From Ruminococcus sp. (lineage in GTDB: Bacteria; Bacillota; Clostridia; Oscillospirales; Ruminococcaceae): DNA of 34,161 nucleotides. Below are positions 1-7,206 of the stretch, piece by piece. How positions within the stretch are numbered: the stretch's first letter is position 1; each line of letters begins with the position of its first letter. Below the pieces are notes generated by a model. It ran no database searches, was not told the origin of the DNA, and worked only from the letters and a program-made list of their open reading frames with translations. A program made the translations under genes and the position numbers. Where the stretch lies: contig JAFTYF010000046.1 of the NCBI GenBank assembly GCA_017461395.1, forward strand, positions 1 to 34,161. Direction: 5' to 3'.

Positions 1-111
1 TCTTTCGGAAAATTTTTTCGCTCGATTCCAGGCTCTGTAAAACGTCTTTGCCTTGCGTTCAGATCTTCCCTTTCTCTCGCTTGTCCTTGACTCCTCTCCG
101 ACAGCTTTATC

Positions 112-140
112 ATTATATCATCTTTTCTCTTTCTTGTCAA
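112..140 (-). promoter_or_regulatory. Strong sigma-A promoter firing left off the window
   Basis: On the minus strand a perfect -35 TTGACA (135-140) and a perfect -10 TATAAT (112-117) are separated by 17 bp, and a TGA precedes the -10 (extended -10). Transcription would start near 105 and run to base 1 and beyond. The roughly 105 bases of leader contain no ribosome-binding site with a credible start codon. That fits the leader of a stable-RNA (for example rRNA) operon or a long 5' UTR lying left of the window, but the downstream gene is not visible, so its nature is inference. Confidence 0.8.
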
Positions 141-201
141 GCTGGCATCTTCCACAATCTTCCTCCCAAGCGTCCCGACTGTTTTATCAATTTCCAACAA
201 G

Positions 202-1311
202 TTATCCCCAAAACACAGTAATGCACCGCTCTTTTTCGTTCTCCTGAACGGATACCGTCATGTATTCAGCAGCACTTGGGCTATAGGAATATAAAATACC
301 GAAAATCCCCTGTTCTTCGATATATTTATCCATAAACCAATCATACAGATCATCGTCCGAAAACCTGATTTCTGCCTGTGTTTTGCCGCCCGATATTTCA
401 CGACGCAGTATTTCATCCGCTGCCTGCTGTGAATCCGCATATAAACCATTCTTTATATAATAGTTCTTTCCAGAATCACCACATTTATACGCATTAATGT
501 ATTCTTCATCCGAAAAATGCGTCTCACCAAAAAAGTCATCGTCGCAAAGGAAATAAACCCTGCGGATGTCCCCTTCAATATCCGTGTCATCCCATGTCAC
601 ATCGACATTATACCAGCTTCCGTCAACTTTCACCTGATTCCACGCATGATTTTCGCCCTCGTCAGTCGTTCCTGTCACAAGGATGCTTTCCAGCCCCATT
701 TTACTCGCAAGCACATTGAAAGCCTTGGCATAGCCCTCGCAATTCGCCTCTCCCTGCACAAGACATCCATATGACGTTGAGCAGTAACCACTGTCATTTT
801 CCTCTATGTATCGGCAATTTCTGACAATAAAATCGTGAATCCTCATCACTGTACTGTACTCATCATACGCCAGACACACATCATTTAGTGCACCATTCAC
901 AGCAACCTCAAGCTCACGCTGCATATCCTTAATTTTTTTATTTTCATCTCTGTATATTATTTTCGCTTTCCGGATTTTCTTCGCTGTATAATACTTGGAA
1001 TCCACATAAAACAACTCGCCCTCCTGTTTTTCAAGAAGACAATAGATCTTTGAATATGTATCTCCGGATATTTCATACGGGAGTGCAATCTTTTCTTCAT
1101 AATCGCATATTCCTCTATATAAAGCGGTATATACCGTTTTTTCTTTTTTTGAAAGCTGTTCGTATGCCGGACGAAGCTCCTCCTCTGATACAGAGAGGTA
1201 CTTCGGCTTCGGATATTTTTCAAATACTCCCGATTGTATAATATAACCAACACCAAACGCCGACAGCACTGCACACGTCACTACCAGCATCCCGAAAAAT
1301 ACTTTATTCAT
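202..1311 (-). CDS. Membrane-anchored transglutaminase-like superfamily protein
   Basis: A 369-residue protein. Residues about 5-25 form a single hydrophobic segment, an uncleaved signal anchor or signal peptide, so the rest should lie outside the cytoplasm. The core is a transglutaminase-like fold with the papain-type triad in order: Cys191 in ANCEGYA, His222 in NHAWN and Asp237 in YNVDVTWDD. Bacterial members are mostly putative cysteine proteases or peptide-crosslinking enzymes; the substrate cannot be read from sequence. The start at 1311 has GGAGG five bases upstream. It lies 23 bp downstream of the NYN/LOTUS gene on the same strand, so the two are probably cotranscribed. No terminator is obvious after its stop; the leftward promoter at 112-140 follows. 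Confidence 0.85.
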   Translation of the reverse strand: MNKVFFGMLVVTCAVLSAFGVGYIIQSGVFEKYPKPKYLSVSEEELRPAYEQLSKKEKTVYTALYRGICDYEEKIALPYEISGDTYSKIYCLLEKQEGELFYVDSKYYTAKKIRKAKIIYRDENKKIKDMQRELEVAVNGALNDVCLAYDEYSTVMRIHDFIVRNCRYIEENDSGYCSTSYGCLVQGEANCEGYAKAFNVLASKMGLESILVTGTTDEGENHAWNQVKVDGSWYNVDVTWDDTDIEGDIRRVYFLCDDDFFGETHFSDEEYINAYKCGDSGKNYYIKNGLYADSQQAADEILRREISGGKTQAEIRFSDDDLYDWFMDKYIEEQGIFGILYSYSPSAAEYMTVSVQENEKERCITVFWG

Positions 1312-1334
1312 AGCGCCTCCACGCCTGTAAATCG

Positions 1335-2249
1335 CTATTTATCAGCTATCATTACAGTATTATTTTTTATCTTAAAGGCAGGCAGATTCTGCACAAATCT
1401 GCTGAATTTTGAATAGCCATATGTCTTTACACTGAACTCCGGAATCTTTGCGCAAAGCTGTTTTTTGAGTTCGCCAAGATTATACCCCTTGCTTCCATTG
1501 CTCTTGACGATAGCTGCAAGAGTGCTCTCGATTCGCTGTAAATCAGTCTTATCCGACTTCTGCGACACAAGAATACTGCTGCCGACCTGACGAAAACTCA
1601 GGCAGTCGAAGTCTTTAAGAAACTGTGAAAACTTCGAGTAGCCGTAATTTCTTACGTCAAAATCAGGATAGCGCCCCTGAAGACGACTGCCCAGCTCGCC
1701 GATATTGATTTCCTCCTGAAGATTGGCATTCTCCGAAATTATGCGGATTATAGCTGATTCAAGCAGCTTCATCTCCAACGGTTCATTATCACCGGCAGAC
1801 TGCACAACATCCTCCTCAGCAAGTACTTCAAGATACTTGAAAGCATTGCAGGCGGTACTGAACGGCTTCGGAGTTTTACGCTCACCCATTCCGATAACGT
1901 GCATTCCCGACTCTCTCAGGCGAATTGCAAGACGTGTAAAATCACTGTCGCTCGACACGATGCAAAATCCGTCAACGTTCTGTGAATAGAGGATATCCAT
2001 TGCATCAATTATCATTGCAGAATCTGTAGCATTCTTCCCCGTCGTGTAGCTGTACTGCTGCACCGGAGTTATGGCATTGTCAAGAGCCATGTTCTTCCAT
2101 GCGGCAAGATTCGTCCTTGTCCAGTCGCCGTACACTCTTTTATATGTAACTATTCCGTAGTTTGAAACCTCATCAAGTATATATTTGGTGTATTTTGCCG
2201 CAACATTGTCGGCGTCAATCAGCACAGCGTAGTGCTTTTCCATTTCCAT
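1335..2249 (-). CDS. NYN-domain protein with two OST-HTH/LOTUS domains (putative RNase)
   Basis: A 304-residue protein. Residues about 5-145 form a NYN (PIN-like, LabA/DUF88) domain with the acidic residues expected of a metal-dependent nuclease: IDADN (D12, D14), a TDSAMIIDAMD block near 76-85, and SSDSDF (D101, D103). Two OST-HTH/LOTUS repeats follow (about 158-230 and 238-304), each carrying the NYGYSKFS or TYGYSKFS signature. LOTUS domains are known to bind RNA, and NYN plus LOTUS is the architecture of eukaryotic MARF1 and a group of bacterial proteins. An RNA-cleaving or RNA-processing role is inferred. GAGGTG lies just upstream of the first ATG; a second in-frame ATG two codons later has better spacing, so the start may be residue 3. 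A short inverted repeat (AGCGAT/ATCGCT, 2262-2278) lies upstream of the ribosome-binding site. Confidence 0.88.
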   Translation of the reverse strand: MEMEKHYAVLIDADNVAAKYTKYILDEVSNYGIVTYKRVYGDWTRTNLAAWKNMALDNAITPVQQYSYTTGKNATDSAMIIDAMDILYSQNVDGFCIVSSDSDFTRLAIRLRESGMHVIGMGERKTPKPFSTACNAFKYLEVLAEEDVVQSAGDNEPLEMKLLESAIIRIISENANLQEEINIGELGSRLQGRYPDFDVRNYGYSKFSQFLKDFDCLSFRQVGSSILVSQKSDKTDLQRIESTLAAIVKSNGSKGYNLGELKKQLCAKIPEFSVKTYGYSKFSRFVQNLPAFKIKNNTVMIADK

Positions 2250-2298
2250 AGGTCACCTCGTAGCGATAACGAATCGCTGAATATATTTGTGGATATAA

Positions 2299-2330
2299 GA
2301 AAAAATCCCGAAACTATTGCTTCGGGATTT
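2299..2330 (-). terminator. Rho-independent terminator of the tRNA operon
   Basis: Inverted repeat AAATCCCGAA (2303-2312) and TTCGGGATTT (2321-2330), followed on the minus strand by a run of T. It lies directly after tRNA-Gly and before the NYN/LOTUS gene, so it ends the tRNA transcript. Confidence 0.85.
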
Positions 2331-2362
2331 ACTAAATACCGAGGTTATTACCCCGATAAGTC

Positions 2363-2438
2363 TGGAGCGGATTACGAGGCTCGAACTCGCTACCTCCACC
2401 TTGGCAAGGTGGCGCTCTACCAGATGAGCTAAATCCGC
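2363..2438 (-). tRNA. tRNA-Gly (anticodon GCC)
   Basis: Read on the minus strand, the acceptor 5' strand GCGGATT pairs with AATCCGC, then discriminator T and an encoded CCA. The anticodon stem CCACC/GGTGG encloses loop TTGCCAA, giving GCC. The T arm GTTCGAGCC is present. Last gene of the four-tRNA operon. Confidence 0.96.
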
Positions 2439-2506
2439 ATTGATAAAGAACTACATCATGACCGGAGCACTATTGCGCTCACAATACTGACAGTGCCAGT
2501 TCTTTA
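2439..2506 (-). other. Structured spacer between tRNA-Phe and tRNA-Gly
   Basis: A 68-bp spacer, far longer than the other spacers of this operon (3 and 2 bp). In the transcript AAAGAACT and AGTTCTTT at its two ends can pair, as can inner GCACT/AGTGC and ATTG/CAAT, giving a long imperfect hairpin. It may guide processing of the precursor; no function is established. Confidence 0.55.
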
Positions 2507-2582
2507 TGGTGCCTCCGGTCGGAATCGAACCAACGACACGGGGATTTTCAGTCCCCTGCTCTACCAACTGAGCTACAGAGGC
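2507..2582 (-). tRNA. tRNA-Phe (anticodon GAA)
   Basis: Acceptor GCCTCTG pairs with CGGAGGC with one wobble, then ACCA. The anticodon stem GGGGA/TCCCC encloses CTGAAAA, giving GAA. D arm and T arm (GGTTCGATTCC) are both intact. Confidence 0.96.
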
Positions 2583-2585
2583 AAA

Positions 2586-2662
2586 TGGCGACCCGGATGA
2601 GGCTCGAACTCACGACCTCTAGCGTGACAGGCTAGCGTTCTAACCAACTGAACTACCGGGCC
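2586..2662 (-). tRNA. tRNA-Asp (anticodon GTC)
   Basis: Acceptor GGCCCGG pairs with CCGGGTC, followed by GCCA. The anticodon stem CTAGC/GCTAG encloses CTGTCAC, giving GTC. 77 nt with encoded CCA, three bases from tRNA-Phe. Confidence 0.96.
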
Positions 2663-2664
2663 AG

Positions 2665-2740
2665 TGGTGGGGACTACAGGGCTCGAACCTGTGACCCTCT
2701 GCTTGTAAGGCAGATGCTCTCCCAGCTGAGCTAAACCCCC
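2665..2740 (-). tRNA. tRNA-Val (anticodon TAC)
   Basis: Acceptor GGGGGTT pairs with AGTCCCC (G-U wobbles at two positions), then ACCA. The anticodon stem TCTGC/GCAGA encloses CTTACAA, giving TAC. First gene of the tRNA operon, about 40 bp downstream of its predicted start site. Confidence 0.96.
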
Positions 2741-2787
2741 ACTGTTTTCCTCAGAGCTTTTTGTGTTCCGCCCTGACGACGATATTA

Positions 2788-2816
2788 ATTATATCACAAC
2801 TTTTTTGATTTGTCAA
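2788..2816 (-). promoter_or_regulatory. Consensus sigma-A promoter of the tRNA operon
   Basis: Perfect TTGACA (2811-2816) and perfect TATAAT (2788-2793) with 17 bp between, preceded by TGTGA (extended -10). Upstream, 2817-2855 is a series of A and T tracts that could act as an UP element. This strength is typical for stable RNA genes. Confidence 0.9.
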
Positions 2817-2875
2817 GCTTTTTTTGAAAAAAATTTCAGATTTTTTTAAATTACTTGTTTTCGCCTGTATTTCGG

Positions 2876-3058
2876 TCAGAAATCATGTCTTGAGCTGCAT
2901 CTGATTCCATTTTTTTCAAAAATTTCTAAAATTTTTTCTATGCAGTCTAAGTCATTAAGACTGTCGTTGCAGACCGCTCCGTGAATTTCTGCGAGCATTG
3001 ACTGCTCCATTTCCTTTATTAATTTGTTCACCGCTTTTTCAAGTTCTTCTTTATACAT
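2876..3058 (-). CDS. Small hypothetical protein (60 aa), divergent from an XRE regulator
   Basis: I do not recognise this protein. Sixty residues, mostly predicted helical and charged (an EELEKAVNKLIKEMEQ stretch at the N-terminus, DCIEKILEIFEKNG near the C-terminus), with no membrane segment or signal peptide. The start at 3058 is chosen because AAGGTG lies six bases upstream; a longer reading from 3079 would have no ribosome-binding site. It is supported as a real gene by a perfect consensus promoter directly upstream (3091-3119). It is divergent from the XRE-family gene at 3179, with about 120 bp between the start codons. A regulatory relationship between the two is inferred. Confidence 0.65.
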   Translation of the reverse strand: MYKEELEKAVNKLIKEMEQSMLAEIHGAVCNDSLNDLDCIEKILEIFEKNGIRCSSRHDF

Positions 3059-3090
3059 ATACATCACCTTGCATTCCATATTATGTATTC

Positions 3091-3119
3091 ATTATATAAT
3101 TTTTTCGACTATATGTCAA
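3091..3119 (-). promoter_or_regulatory. Perfect sigma-A promoter for the 60-aa gene
   Basis: On the minus strand TTGACA (3114-3119), 17 bp, TATAAT (3091-3096). Unlike the other strong promoters in the window, it has no TG before the -10 box. The -10 lies 33 bp upstream of the 60-aa start codon. Confidence 0.82.
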
Positions 3120-3140
3120 GAGTATATAAATAATAAAATA

Positions 3141-3158
3141 GATAATGTATACAATATC
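3141..3158. promoter_or_regulatory. Candidate operator palindrome upstream of the XRE gene
   Basis: GATAATGTATACAATATC is symmetric at 16 of 18 positions around TGTATACA. It lies 20 bp before the XRE start codon, contains a possible -10 (TACAAT, 3150-3155) for that gene, and sits 22 bp behind the -35 of the divergent promoter. This is the usual place for an autoregulatory repressor site. Binding by the adjacent regulator is inference. Confidence 0.5.
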
Positions 3159-3178
3159 TACTGTAAAGGAGAGTTATT

Positions 3179-3382
3179 ATGATAAAACTTAATATCTTGA
3201 AATTATTATATAATAAAAACAAAACGAAATATTGGCTTTACAAGCAGCTTGGAATGAGCTATGGCAATTTTATAAAAATGGTCAACAATGAAACAAAAAT
3301 GATAAAGCTCGAAAATATCGAAGCTTTGTGTCAGATACTTGAATGTACGCCAAACGACCTTTTTGTAATAACCGATGATTGA
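3179..3382 (+). CDS. XRE-family (Cro/CI-type) helix-turn-helix regulator, 67 aa
   Basis: A single-domain DNA-binding protein: residues about 5-65 form the five-helix Cro/CI fold, with the helix-turn-helix around residues 20-40 (YKQLGMSYGNFIKMV) and the typical end CQILECTPNDLF. No dimerisation or ligand domain follows. The start has AAAGGAG nine bases upstream. It is transcribed away from a 60-aa gene across an AT-rich spacer holding a palindrome (3141-3158). Such minimal XRE proteins commonly repress their own promoter and that of a divergent neighbour. A hairpin terminator follows. Confidence 0.85.
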   Translation: MIKLNILKLLYNKNKTKYWLYKQLGMSYGNFIKMVNNETKMIKLENIEALCQILECTPNDLFVITDD

Positions 3383-3395
3383 ACCTCATCAAAAT

Positions 3396-3427
3396 GGGCG
3401 AACATATAAGTTCGCCCGTTATATTTT
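3396..3427. terminator. Bidirectional hairpin between the XRE gene and recG
   Basis: Stem GGGCGAAC (3396-3403) and GTTCGCCC (3410-3417). On the plus strand it is followed by GTTATATTTT, on the minus strand by ATTTTGAT. The U tracts are short, so termination may be partial in both directions. Confidence 0.6.
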
Positions 3428-3450
3428 ATCGTGAATCATGCGGGACGCAC

Positions 3451-5487
3451 CTATCCCGTAATATCCTTCTCAAAAAGCCTGAGAACTTCCATTTTCAGTG
3501 CCTTGTGCTCCGGTCTGGACAGCGTCGGATCAGCCGAAAGAAGCTCCTTCGCACAACTCTGTGCCATGCTCATCAGCTCCATATTGCACGCAATATCGGC
3601 AATTTTCAGCGGCGGAAGTCCATGCTGGGCACTGCCGAAGAAATCTCCCGGCCCTCTCATTTTTAAATCTTCCTCCGAAATCTTGAAGCCATCCGTCGTC
3701 GAGGACATTATTTTCATACGCTTCACGCACTCCTCGGAGGTGTTGTCCGTGATAAGAATACACGAGCTTTCATGCTGTCCTCGTCCAACTCGACCACGAA
3801 GCTGATGAAGCTGCGAAAGTCCGAATCTTTCGGCATTTTCGATGACCATTACAGCCGCATTCGGAACATCCACACCGACCTCTACAACAGTCGTGCAGAT
3901 AAGCACCTGAATTTCTCCCTCACGGAATTTCTTCATTGTACGGTCTTTTTCGGCGGCACTCATCCTTCCGTGAAGCAGAGCCGTTGAATATCCCTTCAAA
4001 TCGCCGTTTGCAGCGTTTTCCGCATACGATTTCACAGCAAAAAGATCACTTTCGCTGTCCTCAATCATCGGGCAAACCACATATGCCTGACGTCCCTCGT
4101 CAAGTTTTTTCCGGACAAATCCGAATGCCCGACTGCGGAGTTTCCCTGTAACAGCATAGGTTTCCACAGGACTTCTGCCCTTTGGGAGCTGAGTTATTGC
4201 CGATATATCGAGATCTCCGTAAATAATAAGCGCAAGCGTTCTCGGAATCGGCGTTGCGGACATTACAAGCTTGTGCGGAGAATTCCCCTTTTCCGCCAGT
4301 GCCGCACGCTGAGCAACTCCGAAACGATGCTGCTCATCCGTAATGACAAGCGCCAGCGATTTATAATTCACGTCTTTCTGGATAATCGCATGGGTTCCCA
4401 CGATAACGTCAATTTCGCCCTGTTCTATCTGCTCACGAACAGCGGCTTTTTTCTTTGCAGTCAGTGAACCCGTCAGCAGACAAACCTTCACGCCGAATGG
4501 CTCAAGAAATCCCTCAAGCGTCCGAAAATGCTGTGTCGCAAGGATTTCAGTAGGAGCCATAAGCGCCGCCTGAGCTCCGTTTTTTGCCGCAAAATAGCAG
4601 GCTGCCGCCGCAACAGCTGTCTTTCCGCTTCCGACATCGCCCTGCAAAAGACGATTCATCGGGACATCACGGCACATATCAGCGATTATCTCACGGACAG
4701 CTTTCTGCTGATCTTCCGTCATTTCAAACGGCAGATTTCTTTCAAATTCCTGATAATCAACGTTCTCATCCATTTTAAAGGCTGTATTCCGGCGGCTGCG
4801 GCTTTTCATCATGGACATTCCGAGCTGTAATTTCAGCAGTTCGTCAAAGGCAAGACGTTTTCTTGCAGTCTCAGACGCCGCCTCGCTTTCGGGGAAATGT
4901 ATATTTTCCAGCGCCCAGCCAAGCGGACTCAGACCATGCCGGCTGAGGATATTCTCAGGCAGAGTTTCGATTGATTCATCGTGAAGAAGATTCAGCGCCT
5001 GACGCATATTGGTTCTCACCATGCTGACGGAAAGTCCCTGTGTAAGGCGATATACAGGCTGAATCAGTATTTTTTCATCGGCACGGATATGCACCGGCGC
5101 AGTAATTTCCCTGCGTAGAAGATTCCCCGAAACCTTGCCGTACATATAGTACGTCTCGCCCTCTTTAAGCGCCTGAAATCCGTAGACGTTGTTGTAAATC
5201 ACGATGAGGATATCATCTCTGCCGTCGCTTGCAGCCGCCTTGCATATCACAAGACCGCCCCTTATCCTCTGCGGCGGAAGCTTTCTGAAAATCGTGAGTT
5301 TCAGCACGCTGTATTCGTTCAGCGGTGCCTGACAGACCGGAACATGAGTGCGGAAATCAAGATACGCCCTCGGGATGTGATAAATCAGCTCATACGGCGA
5401 GTTTATGCCGAGTTTACGGTATTTTTCACCCCTTGCGCTGCCTACGCCTTTAAGATATTCTATCTGACCGAAAAGCTTTGACGGCAT
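3451..5487 (-). CDS. recG: ATP-dependent DNA helicase RecG
   Basis: A 678-residue superfamily 2 helicase that remodels stalled replication forks and branch-migrates Holliday junctions. The N-terminal wedge/OB domain (about 1-240) is followed by the motor: Walker A GDVGSGKT (283-290), DEQH box (384-387), motif III MSATPIPRTLA, and the C-terminal RGRVGRG motif VI with the RecG-specific end. Length is usual for Firmicute RecG. The start at 5487 was chosen because GGAGGTGAGAAT lies directly upstream; the frame stays open for 19 more codons with no ribosome-binding site. It lies downstream of spoVS with that gene's terminator hairpin between, and I see no good promoter of its own, so expression may rely on read-through. 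Confidence 0.97.
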   Translation of the reverse strand: MPSKLFGQIEYLKGVGSARGEKYRKLGINSPYELIYHIPRAYLDFRTHVPVCQAPLNEYSVLKLTIFRKLPPQRIRGGLVICKAAASDGRDDILIVIYNNVYGFQALKEGETYYMYGKVSGNLLRREITAPVHIRADEKILIQPVYRLTQGLSVSMVRTNMRQALNLLHDESIETLPENILSRHGLSPLGWALENIHFPESEAASETARKRLAFDELLKLQLGMSMMKSRSRRNTAFKMDENVDYQEFERNLPFEMTEDQQKAVREIIADMCRDVPMNRLLQGDVGSGKTAVAAAACYFAAKNGAQAALMAPTEILATQHFRTLEGFLEPFGVKVCLLTGSLTAKKKAAVREQIEQGEIDVIVGTHAIIQKDVNYKSLALVITDEQHRFGVAQRAALAEKGNSPHKLVMSATPIPRTLALIIYGDLDISAITQLPKGRSPVETYAVTGKLRSRAFGFVRKKLDEGRQAYVVCPMIEDSESDLFAVKSYAENAANGDLKGYSTALLHGRMSAAEKDRTMKKFREGEIQVLICTTVVEVGVDVPNAAVMVIENAERFGLSQLHQLRGRVGRGQHESSCILITDNTSEECVKRMKIMSSTTDGFKISEEDLKMRGPGDFFGSAQHGLPPLKIADIACNMELMSMAQSCAKELLSADPTLSRPEHKALKMEVLRLFEKDITG

Positions 5488-5504
5488 ATTCTCACCTCCA
5501 TTCA

Positions 5505-5533
5505 AAACCAAAGGACGGACAAATTGTCCGTCC
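5505..5533 (-). terminator. Terminator after spoVS
   Basis: Stem GGACGGAC (5513-5520) and GTCCGTCC (5526-5533) with an AAATT loop, followed on the minus strand by TTTGGTTTT. It lies between spoVS and the recG ribosome-binding site, so it may act as a partial terminator or as the recG leader hairpin. Confidence 0.65.
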
Positions 5534-5553
5534 CTGAAAATCAAAATCTCAAC

Positions 5554-5814
5554 TTATCTCTGTTCGCAGATCAGCTTGATAGCTGTTCTTTCCTCGCCGT
5601 CGATCTGGATATTAGCGAAAGCGGGAATGCAGATGAGGTCTATTCCGATAGGAGCGAGATATCCTCTTGCAATAGCGATAGCCTTGATAGCCTGGTTTGC
5701 AGCACCTGCGCCGACTGCCTGAACTTCAACAGCCTTGTTCTCTCTGATAACGCCTGCAACAGCACCAGCAACTTTGTTTGGTGATGAATTTGATTTTACT
5801 TTTAAAACTTCCAT
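5554..5814 (-). CDS. spoVS: Stage V sporulation protein S
   Basis: Eighty-six residues, the family's usual length, starting MEVLKVKSNSSPNKVAGAVA and containing the Alba-like core (VQAVGAGAANQAIKAIAIAR). SpoVS is a conserved small nucleic-acid-binding-type protein needed for late spore development in Bacillus subtilis. The start at 5814 is set by GGAGGG eight bases upstream; the frame is open further 5' but without a start signal. ymdB lies immediately upstream on the same strand, as in B. subtilis where ymdB and spoVS are neighbours. A sigma-A-type promoter precedes it. Its presence suggests a spore-forming ancestry but does not prove the organism sporulates. Confidence 0.95.
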   Translation of the reverse strand: MEVLKVKSNSSPNKVAGAVAGVIRENKAVEVQAVGAGAANQAIKAIAIARGYLAPIGIDLICIPAFANIQIDGEERTAIKLICEQR

Positions 5815-5919
5815 GGTAATAACCCTCCTGTGAGTAAATTTTTTTGTGCGACTTTTATTGCGCTGATTAAGAATCTCGTCAAAGCGGATGTTCCGTTTCA
5901 ATGAATTATTCCTACTAAT

Positions 5920-5948
5920 AATATACCACACATCCGCACAAATTGCAA
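5920..5948 (-). promoter_or_regulatory. Sigma-A-type promoter of spoVS
   Basis: TTGCAA (5943-5948), 17 bp, TATATT (5920-5925), with TGTGG before the -10. It lies in the 157-bp gap between ymdB and spoVS, giving a leader of about 100 bases. Confidence 0.7.
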
Positions 5949-5971
5949 GAGGTTTGCAAGATTTTTGTGAA

Positions 5972-6742
5972 TTATCTTATATTTATCCTTTCAATTTTGT
6001 GCGATTTGCTGCTTTTTTCGTCAAACTCTACCACAATTCCGCACAAAAAACATTTTTCCTCGGACTCTTTAAACTTCACGGGCATACGAAAACGCAGTCT
6101 GTCAAGTGCCGGCTTTATTTCTACACCAAGACAGGAATACTCCGGACCTGTCATTCCTGCATCCGTTATATATGCTGTTCCCTTGCGGAGAATACACTCA
6201 TCAGCGGTCTGAACATGGGTGTGAGTTCCGAAAACTCCCGTAACTCTGCCGTCAAGGAAGAATCCCATTGCCTTCTTTTCAGAGGTAGCTTCAGCATGGA
6301 AATCTACAAAAATATTTTTTGTATCTGTATTTTCAAGTATCTCGTCAATTTTTGAGAAAGGATTATCAAGCGGATCAAGTCCGACAGTGCCCATGAGATT
6401 CACAACAGCAACGGAATACGCTCCCATATCGAGAACACATACACCCTTGCCGATACAGCCGCCTTCCGGATAATTCGCCGGACGGATAATATAATCCTCA
6501 TCGTAAATTTCAAGAGCCTCACGACGGCGGAAAGCATGATTTCCGGTAGTGATAACGTCCGCACCGGCACGGATTATCATATCAGCTGACTGCCGAGTTA
6601 TGCCGTTGCCCTGAGCGGAATTTTCGCCGTTCACAACAGTCACATCAACACCATACTCACGCTTTATCTGCGGAAGCCTTGACCGCAGAAAATCACAGCC
6701 AGCCTTTCCGACAACATCCCCTATAAACAGCAGTTTTTTCAT
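5972..6742 (-). CDS. ymdB: YmdB-family metallophosphoesterase (2',3'-cyclic nucleotide phosphodiesterase)
   Basis: A 256-residue single-domain calcineurin-like phosphoesterase (TIGR00282/YmdB family). Metal ligand motifs are in place: GDVVGKAG near the N-terminus, NGEN (about 39-42), GNHAF (about 67-71), DFHAEATSEK, GTHTHVQTAD and the TDAGMTGP signature. B. subtilis YmdB hydrolyses 2',3'-cAMP and affects biofilm and motility decisions. GGAGC lies before the start at 6742. It is 21 bp downstream of a small membrane-protein gene and upstream of spoVS. The usual family glutamate/asparagine helix after GNH reads RRREAL rather than the Bacillus form, a minor variation. Confidence 0.95.
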   Translation of the reverse strand: MKKLLFIGDVVGKAGCDFLRSRLPQIKREYGVDVTVVNGENSAQGNGITRQSADMIIRAGADVITTGNHAFRRREALEIYDEDYIIRPANYPEGGCIGKGVCVLDMGAYSVAVVNLMGTVGLDPLDNPFSKIDEILENTDTKNIFVDFHAEATSEKKAMGFFLDGRVTGVFGTHTHVQTADECILRKGTAYITDAGMTGPEYSCLGVEIKPALDRLRFRMPVKFKESEEKCFLCGIVVEFDEKSSKSHKIERINIR

Positions 6743-6763
6743 ATATCTTGCTCCTATTTCTCA

Positions 6764-7195
6764 TTATAATATCCATAAAACCAGCCAAACCGCTCCAATC
6801 ACTGCAGCCATGCTGAATATAAATCCGCAAATACACGTTGTAATCGCAAATCTGTCGAAAACACGTCCCAGCCGATAATTAAGCATCACACGGTATGTCT
6901 TATCTTTCTTGTATACAAATTTTGGTTCAGCCGGAAAAAAACACGGGTATTCCCTGCCCTCTATGGTGTAGACAGCCGTTTTGAATTTTCCGTTTTCCCT
7001 TTTTGCTACACCACTGAAAACAGCCTCTTTTTTCTTTGAGGTCATGAGAATTACCATAAATACGATAAAAAACACAGCCGTCGCAAGGACAATCAGTCCG
7101 AGAAGCCCTAACGCTCCGATTACTATAACGTCCGTGCCGACGCCCAGTATTATACAAAGAACTACCATAATAACTATACCAAGAATAAATTCCAT
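6764..7195 (-). CDS. Small membrane protein of unknown function (143 aa)
   Basis: I do not recognise a family. Residues 3-20 and 26-50 are strongly hydrophobic, residues about 52-112 are a basic soluble stretch (SKKKEAVFSGVAKRENGK onward, with VYTIEGREYPCFFPAEP), and residues about 118-143 are hydrophobic again. This gives a small integral membrane protein with three transmembrane segments and one hydrophilic domain. The start at 7195 has GGAGGATAAAGCT upstream; the frame is open another 25 codons but that part overlaps a promoter and a terminator hairpin. It is 21 bp upstream of ymdB and probably cotranscribed with it. Confidence 0.75.
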   Translation of the reverse strand: MEFILGIVIMVVLCIILGVGTDVIVIGALGLLGLIVLATAVFFIVFMVILMTSKKKEAVFSGVAKRENGKFKTAVYTIEGREYPCFFPAEPKFVYKKDKTYRVMLNYRLGRVFDRFAITTCICGFIFSMAAVIGAVWLVLWIL

Positions 7196-7206
7196 AGCTT
7201 TATCCT

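Noticed and set aside
2876-3382. Calling the XRE/60-aa pair a toxin-antitoxin system
   Set aside because: The genes are divergent rather than in one operon and the 60-aa protein matches no toxin I recognise; kept as an unknown pair.
5488-5544. Longer RecG start at 5544
   Set aside because: It lacks a ribosome-binding site and would overlap the spoVS terminator; GGAGGTGAGAAT sits before the ATG at 5487.
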